Assembly (NCBI GenBank): GCA_028565635.1
Contig: JAOXYB010033318.1
Span: 1-14,267 of the forward strand
DNA from: Phoronis ovalis
Taxonomy: Eukaryota > Phoronida > Phoronidae
DNA length: 14,267 nucleotides
Direction of reading: 5' to 3'
Position 1 is the first letter of the stretch, and every line of letters begins with the position of its first letter. Below the pieces are notes generated by a model, which was not told the DNA's origin, made no database searches, and saw only the letters and a list, made by a program, of their open reading frames with translations. The position numbers and the translations under genes were made by a program. Positions 1 through 7,735 of this stretch are shown in pieces.

Positions 1-514
1 CACGTGCGCGTTCAGGGGAGATGACCTCTATGAACTTTGCTAGATGGTAGCACAAACCGGGAAAGGTTCAAAATTACGTAGCACGAACGTATTTTATGCA
101 AAATGATTACTTTCATTTAATTATAATATGTTGAAGTTTAAAGGATTAATAAAAACGCGTAAACTGGATGCCTATTTGAGGACAAGGCGCGATGTACATG
201 TTTAGGGTAGGAAAATCATCAAAAAGGGTATGTTAGTTTAACCCTGGTCTTGCTTTATAGTATTTTTGTACAGGTTTTGTACTACGAGTCTTGCTCAGCA
301 GGATCCAATTTTCGAGCGGCGTTTTTTCTTTTGTTTTTGTGTGTTGAGATTATCAATTTCGGCGTAGATTTTGCTTAGGGTATAATTTTTGAATTTTATT
401 TACCACTTGTTTAGAGTTTTTTTGCAAGACTGTTAATTATGAGAGTACGTCGATTACCCACATTTCATTTGAATGCCTCTCTCAGGTTAGATAGCTAGGA
501 AATATAATAAACTT
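1..514. other. No recognisable gene; left-flank noncoding DNA
   Basis: I see no coding exon, RNA gene or clear repeat here. The stretch lies on the 3' side (minus strand) of the decayed exon 1 copy at 515-703, so if that copy once belonged to a full gene this would be its first intron. I looked for counterparts of exons 2 to 6 of the intact gene and found none. A CACGTG palindrome sits at the very edge (1-6), with nothing to give it meaning. Confidence 0.5.
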
Positions 515-800
515 TTATTTATATCTTTCATACGTTTTGGCGATATTCACTTTTAGTGAGAGTAACGATTGGTATGTCAGTAGATTCCTGTAAGGTTTGG
601 AGTTCTTGCTTTCCTTGGATTTGGTTTCCATCACAAGAGGAATGCTTAGCTTGCGAGTATTTTCTTCTGAATAATGAAGGGTATTACCAAACAATTCATA
701 CAACCAGATGACATATTGTCCGGCATATTGTTCTCATCCATTTTTATCTTGCTCCAACGCTTTCTTTTAACCATCACTTCCAAAGCTTGGAATATATTTT
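515..800 (-). pseudogene. Decayed duplicate of promoter and exon 1 of the secreted-protein gene
   Basis: Read on the minus strand, this stretch aligns almost end to end with the promoter and first exon of the intact gene at about 5601-5890. Shared landmarks include the peptide core SCDGNQ, the LQES segment, and an upstream CTTCCAAAGCTT block. Several lesions are visible. One extra base in the signal-peptide region shifts the frame against the downstream part. One base is lost near the 3' end, giving an in-frame TGA just before the splice site. The second cysteine (C58 in the intact protein) is replaced by tyrosine. The donor GTATGT is degraded. The promoter side is 7 nt shorter exactly where the intact gene has its TATA box. 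A 62-codon open frame across the region reads mostly out of frame with the ancestral protein and is probably not a gene. It could be a dead remnant or the eroded first exon of a neighbouring family member extending left of the window. Confidence 0.75.
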
Positions 801-805
801 TCCCG

Positions 806-1803
806 GGGGTTCGATTGAAATCAATAGTTGGTACCCATGTGAGTGAACAGAAACGCTTAATAGGGGTGATTTTTAATAACTAAGCACGTTAACGCGCGTT
901 GCGCATTAGGGTTCACTACATTTTTCGATAAAATATACAAAAGGGTACCTTATTTGATTAACTGTACCGGTTTAGGGAGAAATCGATCAAAATCAACATC
1001 AAAACCGGCAATCACTTGCCCAAACTTCGTCTCCAAAGTTAATTTGTGATCAAGTTCGAGTGAATTTCCCATATTCCATTTTCCGGGCATTTTCCGAAAA
1101 AAAATCTCAACGCATATTTACGATATCTAAAATTTAATTCTTCCAGTCAGTGAAAAGGAGCTAACATTTAAAAATAGGAAAACGCATTTCAAAACCCATT
1201 CACATACATGGGTACTGGTAAAATATTTGAGTCGGACCCCTGGATATTTTTGCAGGCTTGCTTACAAGAGGTTATAAAAGTAGTGATAAACAAGGAAAAT
1301 TCTCAACATTAGTGCTTAAAGTTAGGTTTATTTTATACTTGTGAATCTGTCTGTCACCGCAATATTCAGTTACGCTGATAAAAAAATATGAAAAAAAACA
1401 AAACATACCTATCAAGTTGTCAGCATTTTTTTGTAGGAAATGTTTATATTGTTCAAGTGCGGATCGAGCCTCTGTGGCATTGTACGACAGAAATAAATCA
1501 ACACTAGTGTATGAAAACCAATTTGTAAGATTAAAATAATCAAAAAAAATGAAGGGTCTTAATTAATGTGATATAGCATCCAGTTAAAATAGTAGTAAGA
1601 TTCTTAAAACCGGTTAAAATATATATTCCGCGAGTGATTTGTGAAATAATTGAGAGTGAGGCTGTGAAGGAAAGTGCAATATTATAGATGTAGATTACTT
1701 GTCATGCTGTCATGTTTGATATTCATTTTACAGTGAATTTAACATTGTAAATTATATTATCCGCGGGAGAAACAATGGTCGTTTGCTTCCACTGTTGAAA
1801 TTC
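806..1803. other. 3' UTR of the minus-strand gene and intergenic DNA
   Basis: This lies between the stop codon of the secreted-protein gene and the decayed copy of its first exon. The part next to the stop is presumably its 3' UTR. No coding exon or structured RNA is apparent. There are A-rich patches around 1380-1400 and no clear repeat unit. Confidence 0.45.
1327..1332 (-). other. Candidate polyadenylation signal AATAAA
   Basis: This is the first AATAAA on the minus strand downstream of the stop codon at 1806-1804; I found no AATAAA or ATTAAA between them. It would give a 3' UTR of roughly 470-500 nt. Such hexamers are common by chance in AT-rich DNA, so this is only a candidate. Confidence 0.35.
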
Positions 1804-4800
1804 CTATTCACATCTGTAAGAATATATTCCATCTTTACAGGACTTTCCATGTGGACAAGTCACATTTATGCAGTCATCATCATCTACAATAAAGAAGTTC
1901 AAAAGTATACAATAAAAATAACAACTTTTAAGAAAGAATGATCACTATTTGTCTTACAGACCTGGCTTACAGTCGATGAAAAATATAGAGTATCATTAAC
2001 AACTAATTACATGGGGTATAACAGTGGATTATTTCAAAGCATCACCTATATCTTCCAAATGAACGCATTATTTAAAATTGTCTTATACCTGCCCTCCAGA
2101 CAGACTAGCGTATATTACAAAACAACATAGCAGATGAAGTATATTTGATAGTTATTTAAAAAATTAAATTAAAAGAAAAAAACACTAGCAGTTACGAGTT
2201 CTAAAATAACAGAGTCGACGGCATAAATATGATATGGATATATTATAAATATAGTTTGGCATGTTATGGCATCTTTGCATAAATTATTTTTACCTCTGAA
2301 ATACAGGGTGAGCCCATTCCGGTTGTTTGGCGTTTGGCAGTAAGTATCATGTAGTAAATCTACACCAAAGGACCACTCAGGACCATAACTGGTAGAAAAC
2401 CCGGCACCGCACATCCCGTGTCCGAGTGACAGAGAAGTGTAGCAGTCGCAATTATCATCGTCCATCAAGAGAGAACGTACTCCGTGTTCTTCACGATACA
2501 TAAAGCTGTCTTGGTTTGGTATCGGTCCTAAACCTGTGAAACGGTTGAAAATTAAATAAACAACTATGACTGTAACAATTAAAACAATACAGCGATGTAT
2601 ACGATATTTCATTTTTGACATAATTTCGTCGTGATTAAATGCAACAGTGACGTACAGATAATCACCTGCTAAAACTGTCGGCATCCACGTATTTCCATTT
2701 TTGTACGTGATAGGTTGTATGTGATCATGCAGTGCTCTCCAAGCCGAATGCGCCATTCCATTTTGGGAATTGAAGCGCCATCTAAAACATTTTTAAGTAA
2801 AGTTAAACTCGATAAATTATTTTAAAAAGTAAACTGTAAAATGCTTTCCGGGGAATTCATTCATCATGATAAGATTCGGTCAGTAAACGACATTGTTAAG
2901 CTCAAAAAATATATAGACCGTCAATGTAATGTAGCAATTAATGACAACAAATCTCATCGGTAAGCATATAGCACACTATACTAATAGCTTATCCGTTGTC
3001 GGTTACTGTATCAAATTATTGAAGTACAACAATGCAAGCACTTGCTGTTTGCAAAATGGTGAGATTTGTCAGTTCTATTATACTTTTCCGGTTTCGTACA
3101 AAAATCTTACTGCAATGTTAAGTATGATTTCATGAGATATTGTGCACTATTTTCGCTGCAATGAGTATGTAAAAAGTCGACCAACAACAATTATGTGAAG
3201 AAAACGACAAAATTATTGCCTGCTATTTCCAAATGGCAGAATAACTGTCGCCAGGGGTTCGCCAGCAGCGAGCATTGGGGTCTGTTAATTAAGTCCGAGC
3301 ATCGAGCATTTTCTTTTGGTGACCTTTTATTTTCTTGCTTATTTTATTTTAACTTGCCGTGAGGCATTTTCTTTTTTAACTTGCCGCGATTTTGTTTGGC
3401 GACCTTTTTTTGGTTGTTTTTTTTTCTCATTAAATGCGAGCAGTGAGCATTGCCAATTTTTAAGTGCGAGCATTGCACCCTCCTGGTGGGACCCCTACCC
3501 CCTCTTAGATAGTCTTTCCATAAAACAATGTCTATAATAGTAATTATTTAAATAGTAGGAGCGTTTTTTTTAGTAACAGTAATAGCAGTAGTAGATGTGT
3601 CATAAACAACGTCTGTACGCAGTACTTACATATTGAAATACATTTATTGTCTCAAAATAAAGCATATATATACTACGATCGATATACTACGGGAGTCACA
3701 CGTCGTTGTAAACAGTACCAATACCTGTATATGTTTCCACCACTGTCAATGCCTAGCATTTCACTGATGTCTTCACGAAGAGCTGCAGGCAGACGACCGA
3801 AACAGTAGGGGGCACTGGGATTGCATTTTCCAAATTCATCTAGAAACCATTAATTGCAATTAATCCTTATATCCTGATGTAATTTGTGAGTCATCATTGC
3901 TAACTGGGAATGTTTGTTTTAAGTTGAGATGCTAAAGGAAACTTGATTTTTTTTCTGTATAGACAAATAACAGAATAAAAATAAGTTCAAGTATAATCAT
4001 TATAATAACATAATCATTCGTAAAAAGACTGTACAGTTTTATGCAATCGTACGTTTCTAACCTTGCAAAACGTCTCTGGTATTTCCAGGCCAAGAAGTAT
4101 TCTGTTTAAACCACCAGAAAGATCGCCACCTTGTATTGTCCACTGTTATCAGCGGATATATATCTGTAAAGGAAATGTCGTATACCCTGAAATATATTGT
4201 TCAGTAATAAAAAACAGAAATCCGCAATAAAACGTACTGAGTTTTTCTAGTAAAAATATAATTGTAGCATAAACTTTGTCGGGATTTTACAATCACTCCA
4301 CTCTATATATCGACTAAAGCATATACCAGGCCCGTCAGATGGGGGGGGGGGGTGCGTTGGGTGCGATCGAACACATCCCCCTTTTGAAATGGGAGGACTA
4401 TATATTTAATGATAACGCACCCCCCTTTTGAGATGGGAGGACCATTAATGTAGTGTTAACGCACCCCCTTTTGAAATAGTAACGCACCTCTCTTTAGAAC
4501 AGACAGGTAAACACGCGCACTTCCCCCTTTGGAACAGAAAACATATTTTGTCAGAAGCACCCAATGAGGATAATTTTTTATGGCTTGATATAGCACACCA
4601 ACATATTTTTTTACATGTTTCATGCTTAGATAAAGCATTTGGTAATGTAGCTTGGAAGGCCATTTCTGTTCCCCACTCACCAGCAAGCTGATTTTTTTTT
4701 TAATTTACCAGCCAGCTAAAAATGCGGGGGAACTCTATCTGCCAGCTGAATTTTGCAAAAAAAGGCGTTGTCTTATTGGGTTTAGTGGTGTCAATGTGGA

Positions 4801-5802
4801 GAATCAGATCTGTTCCCATTACTAGCTGGATGAACTGTTTAAGGTTTGCCAGCCAGCCAGACACATCTGGGGAACAGATATTATGGGAAACAGACTCGGT
4901 GGGTGCTTCCGTTTTGTCGACAAGTCTGTATTCACTTGGGATCGACTTGATTTTATTTTGGTTCATAATAAATTCTAACTCAAAAGAAAATTTTAAAGTG
5001 TATGTGGTTTGTTATACAGTTTATGTATGATTGATAACTAAAATCAATCTGAATTAAAACTATATATTTCTGATAAACTTGATTTAACACCCATTCGTTT
5101 GTTTTAAACACCTCATTATAAATTAGCGGCTCTCGACTCAATTCAATATAATGGTGGATATTATGCATAGCAACAGATAGCTATCATTGTATTCTGTGCC
5201 GATTCATTAGAAATTATTACAAAGGTGCTTGTTGTTCACTCGTAGTTTCAATCCGAGTGTATTTCTAACATCTGTGAATGGCACTCATTTTGAGAGCTAG
5301 TCGAGATGAAATAATGGTCGATCATGACTGCTTGTACAATTCTTGCCCGCAAAAAACAAAAGAATAGGAGTAACTAAAAGATCTTTTTATATATTAAGTA
5401 AAATGTACGGCCATGATGCTAATAAGATCGTCTTGGTTAAGACTGGATATAACATATATTACTTAACTGCATGTTGAAAAACATACCAAATAGTTGATAT
5501 TATTTTCAACGGTGTAGAATATCGGTATATATTTTATGCAGATGCATTTCAAACTATAATTATAATTATTTATGTCGACAACTACGTCAGATGGACATAC
5601 CTTTATTGTCGTTCATCACGTTTTGGTGACATTCAGTTTCGGTAAGAGCCAAAGTTAATTTATCAATAGATTCCTGTAAGGTTCGGAGGACTTGTATCAT
5701 TCCTTGATTTTGGTTTCCATCACAAGAGAAATATGTAGATTGCGAATATGTACTTTTTAGTAATAACAGCATTACCAAAAGTTTCAAATTTGCGAAGCTC
5801 AT
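1804..5802 (-). CDS. Six-exon gene for a secreted cysteine-rich protein with a C-terminal half EGF module
   Basis: Exons in minus order are 5802-5601, 4163-4062, 3839-3725, 2781-2666, 2533-2294 and 1883-1804. Coding length is 855 nt, or 284 residues plus TAG. All junctions are GT-AG and the phases agree (1,1,2,1,1). Residues 1-20 form a signal peptide with a likely cut after TYS. Residues 35-62 have heptad-like hydrophobic spacing, so a short coiled coil is possible. Residues 68-258 form one cysteine-containing block with the landmarks WWFKQ, CFGRLP, LGID and LGHGMC; I cannot name this domain. Residues 259-284 begin DDDDC, carry four cysteines with EGF-like spacing (263, 268, 274, 283) and stop one residue after the fourth. 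The mature protein has 12 cysteines and two N-glycosylation sequons (N89, N265). I infer an extracellular, disulfide-bonded product; ligand and function are unknown. The chosen start gives the signal peptide and lies about 56 nt below a TATA box. FIS1 is divergently transcribed on the other side. Confidence 0.85.
1884..2293 (-). other. Intron 5 of the secreted-protein gene
   Basis: The donor is GTAAAA directly after the AGAG that ends exon 5, and the acceptor TTGTAG precedes the GATGATGAC run opening the EGF-like exon. The intron interrupts a GAT codon (phase 1), as expected for an EGF module added by exon shuffling. I see no other feature inside. Confidence 0.75.
2534..2665 (-). other. Intron 4, in-frame and stop-free, encoding a hydrophobic segment if retained
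   Basis: The donor GTGATT follows AGCAG and the acceptor TTTCACAG follows a T-rich stretch. Splicing joins ...MPTVLAG to LGPIPNQ. The length is 132 nt, exactly 44 codons, with no stop in the host frame. Retained, it would insert a segment containing basic KYRIHR followed by about 15 strongly hydrophobic residues (CIVLIVTVIVVYLIF), resembling a single membrane span. I favour splicing because the acceptor is good and the flanking protein reads smoothly across the join, but the donor departs from the usual GTRAGT, so retention is possible. Confidence 0.65.
2782..3724 (-). other. Intron 3 of the secreted-protein gene
   Basis: The donor is GTATTG after ATACAG, and the acceptor TTTTAG precedes ATGGCGC. 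It is the only phase-2 intron of the gene. Apart from the repeat patch at about 3240-3530 I see no exon or RNA gene. Short open frames on the plus strand (2941-3135, 3316-3537) have no protein-like features. Confidence 0.7.
3240..3530. repeat. Degenerate low-complexity repeat patch built on GAGCAT
   Basis: The hexamer GAGCAT recurs at about 3269, 3297, 3304, 3445 and 3468, usually within a longer GCGAGCATTG-like context. Between them lie T-rich stretches with a repeated AACTTGCCG and a repeated GGCGACC/GGTGACC motif. The pattern suggests the eroded remains of a mobile element or nested tandem repeat inside intron 3. No terminal repeats or target-site duplications were clear. Confidence 0.4.
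4341..4352 (+). repeat. Poly-G tract (12 G)
   Basis: Twelve consecutive G residues follow GTCAGAT and precede TGCGTTGGGTGCG. It directly abuts the minisatellite that follows and may be one end of the same repeat. A run of this length is prone to slippage and sequencing error, and could contribute to a G-quadruplex. Confidence 0.8.
4365..4500 (+). repeat. Minisatellite with CCCCTTTTGA core
   Basis: About four successive units begin with AACGCACC or a close variant, followed by CCCCTTTTGA(A/G)AT and then, in the first two, GGGAGGACTAT- or GGGAGGACCAT-like sequence. The first two units are about 44 nt; the last two are shortened to about 20-24 nt. The pattern is direct, head-to-tail and imperfect. 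Confidence 0.7.
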
Positions 5803-5857
5803 ATTATTTCTTTCCCTTTCTACCTTGTCTGAAGTTTAAAGTTTTCTTTTACTAATC

Positions 5858-5863
5858 TTTATA
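5858..5863 (-). promoter_or_regulatory. TATA box of the secreted-protein gene
   Basis: On the minus strand the sequence reads CCTATAAAG about 56-61 nt upstream of the ATG, which would place transcription start near 5830 with a short leader. The decayed copy of this promoter at about 757-795 is otherwise similar but lacks this element. Confidence 0.55.
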
Positions 5864-6675
5864 GGCTTCCAAAGCTTAGGATATTTTTTGTTACAGCTTA
5901 TAAGTGACCTAAATGTATTGTTCATAAACAAGGAAACATTCGATCTGCGATACAATACTTCTTCCGATACGTGACAAAAGCAAAAATAAACAACTGATTG
6001 CGTCGCCTGATATTCAGCTAAGCTGTTATCATTGCGGAAACAGGCTATCATAAAAGCAGAATTTGGATAGCAGGGAAAGAATTGCCTTTTGCGCACATAG
6101 CTACTTATGTAATTTTATGGGTTTTTTTGATAAACACACGTATTACTATGTAATATTTTGTAACGTACGTGTAATACTTGTGGTTACGAAAGTTATATTT
6201 AAAAAAAGCATTAAAACAGAGGTTTAAAAATTACTCGCGAAGCATTGAATGCTTCAAGACTGACAATGATGGAACATAAATTTACTGGACAAAACTTTAC
6301 AACCCTCCCTGCTTGTACTATATATGCACAAAAGTTATAACCCCTTCCAGAAATTTGAGTTAGGGGGGCACAAGTCAGATATTTATTTATTATGATAGGA
6401 TATAAACATTCCAATTGATAATTACTATTACTATTTGAAGACTAACCTGATCTATTTTTACTCTTAAGAAAAAAACTGTTCAAAGCAAATTCAGTTTGTA
6501 GCCAAAAGGCTAAAATAAAAATGCCTCCCCTTTGGCATGCACCCAAAAATAAATACTTCCTAGCTCTAGGTGTCCAAAAATAAATTCTACGTTCATTATC
6601 GTGCACAGACATGTGCAAGGAAGTTTATTAGGGTTGCTCCTTTTAGGGGGCAAGCCTATTGGTTTTGCAAGGTTT

Positions 6676-6720
6676 CCTTCTTCTTCTTCTTCTGTTTCTT
6701 CTTCTTATTTTTCTTCTTCT
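6676..6720 (+). repeat. Imperfect (CTT)n tract
   Basis: A TTC/CTT-rich simple repeat, interrupted by GTT and ATTTTT, runs directly into the tandem dimer that follows. The pyrimidine tract probably belongs to the same dispersed element. Confidence 0.75.
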
Positions 6721-6984
6721 AATTTTCAGCAAGCTATATCTCGAAGACGGTTACAGCTAGGAACTTAATACTTAATGTGTGACATCCCTGGGGTAAGCCA
6801 TTGTTGACCTTGAGGTCAAAAGGTCATTTGGAGGTCAAAGGTCAAATTTTTGGGAAAATTCAAAATGTTGTAAAATGATTGTATTGAGTTACAACGAGGT
6901 ATTTTAGATGATCTTTGAGAATATTTCGGTACTAAAAGGCTTTATTTTTATTTTTTGGCATCTTTTCAATTAATTTATTGCTCT
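6721..6984 (+). repeat. Tandem dimer, unit 1, with nuclear-receptor half-sites
   Basis: The unit opens AATTTTCA..AAGCTATATCTCG and contains GGTTACAG, then a cluster of AGGTCA half-sites, then AAAATGAT..TT and ACTAAAAGG. The same landmarks recur in the same order in unit 2, although the two have clearly diverged. The half-sites are TGACCT (6805-6810), AGGTCA (6813-6818), AGGTCA (6821-6826), AGGTCA (6832-6837) and AGGTCA (6839-6844). The last pair is a perfect direct repeat with one-base spacing. Confidence 0.8.
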
Positions 6985-6987
6985 TCC

Positions 6988-7215
6988 AATTTTCACTAAG
7001 CTATATCTCGGAGCCTGTTACAGTTAAGGACATGATATTTAAGGTTTAATATCCCCAAGGTAGGCCATTGCTGACCTTGTGGTCAAAAGATCATTTAGGG
7101 GTCAAAGGTCAAAACTCTAAAATTGCTCGAAATATGCCAAAATGATGGGATTAGGTTATAAATAGGTCATTTTTATGACCTTTTAGAATATTTAGGTATT
7201 AAAAGGTGAATGTTT
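6988..7215 (+). repeat. Tandem dimer, unit 2
   Basis: This is a diverged repetition of the previous unit, with AATTTTCACTAAGCTATATC at its start and TATTAAAAGG near its end. Its half-site cluster is weaker: TGACCT, TGGTCA and AGATCA are followed by GGGTCA (7099-7104) and AGGTCA (7106-7111), which keep the one-base spacing. Copy number elsewhere in the genome cannot be judged from this window. Confidence 0.75.
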
Positions 7216-7710
7216 TTAACCATCTTCGGTTGAGTACTACGGCCATATTAAAATAACTTTATAAGCCCGGGTCTGAAGCTGAAGTGGTACACAAAAAATC
7301 GCGATATCCCCCTGATTTGCACCCCCGTGGTAATTTCTGACCATTTCCTTTTATTTCATGATTATTCTACAGTTACCTGTAACCTCCTTGAGTACATCCA
7401 TCATAAAAACTAACTTGATATAAGTTAAACGGTTTCCCGCGTTTGCAGATAGCATCTGTTGTCGGTAACTTCAGGTAATAAAAATACGAAATATAAATAA
7501 ATTGCACAAGAAAAATCGGTCAATTTTGCAATTCTTCTCGTGAAAACAGTAAGGAAACATTTTTTTCATATTTCTATAAATAAACTTTATGTATTCATTT
7601 ATTTATTGATCACCACTGTCGGAGTTTTGCCATAAATAAATATTATAATTATATTATGCTGTATTCGTTGAGATAATTCGAAACAAAAGTGAAGGTACAT
7701 TTTCAAGTAA

Positions 7711-7730
7711 ACCGGAACTAGATAACGTCA
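7711..7730 (+). promoter_or_regulatory. ETS-like and CRE-half-like sites just upstream of FIS1
   Basis: ACCGGAA at 7711-7717 matches the ETS/GABP core and ACGTCA at 7725-7730 matches a CREB half-site. Both lie within 25 nt of the start codon, so they would sit at the transcription start or in the leader. ETS/GABP sites are common in promoters of nuclear genes for mitochondrial proteins, but such short matches also occur by chance. Confidence 0.3.
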
Positions 7731-7735
7731 CAAAA

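Larger units (their letters stand above)
4164..5600 (-). other. Intron 1 of the secreted-protein gene
   Basis: The donor GTATGT follows AATAAAG, and the acceptor TTTACAG precedes the GATATATAT codon run. The phase-1 join gives a continuous protein, so no missing exon is required. The intron holds the poly-G and minisatellite block at 4341-4500. It also contains a stretch at about 4690-5030 open on both strands that I could not tie to any family. The remainder, 5031-5600, shows nothing recognisable. Confidence 0.7.
5803..7735. other. Divergent intergenic region between the secreted-protein gene and FIS1
   Basis: No protein-coding exon was found. The left end holds the TATA-type promoter of the minus gene and the right end the FIS1 upstream region. 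Between about 6660 and 7215 lie a CTT-rich tract and a diverged tandem dimer. A small perfect palindrome (GAAGCATT, one base, AATGCTTC) is at 6239-6255. The stretches 5900-6230 and 7220-7560 show nothing I can name. Confidence 0.55.

Noticed and set aside
2169-2756. A single 195-codon open frame on the minus strand that looks like a membrane protein
   Set aside because: It joins exons 4 and 5 of the secreted-protein gene through a stop-free intron and runs on into intron 5. Splice sites and matching phases with the other exons explain it better; the retention possibility is kept as a finding.
4445-4686. Two overlapping minus-strand open frames with several cysteines
   Set aside because: They partly translate the C-rich minisatellite and adjoining sequence, so the apparent composition comes from the repeat.
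4700-5030. Overlapping open frames on both strands (88 and 102 codons)
   Set aside because: Neither has a recognisable motif or splice context, and they lie inside an intron whose flanking exons join perfectly. Mutual overlap on opposite strands also argues against both being real.
5836-6096. An 86-codon minus-strand open frame upstream of the secreted-protein gene
   Set aside because: It overlaps the TATA box and probable leader of that gene, and shows no signal peptide, domain or splice continuation.
6211-6414. A 67-codon minus-strand open frame
   Set aside because: It has no recognisable motif, lies in repeat-rich intergenic DNA and contains a small palindrome; it is likely chance or a noncoding repeat fragment.
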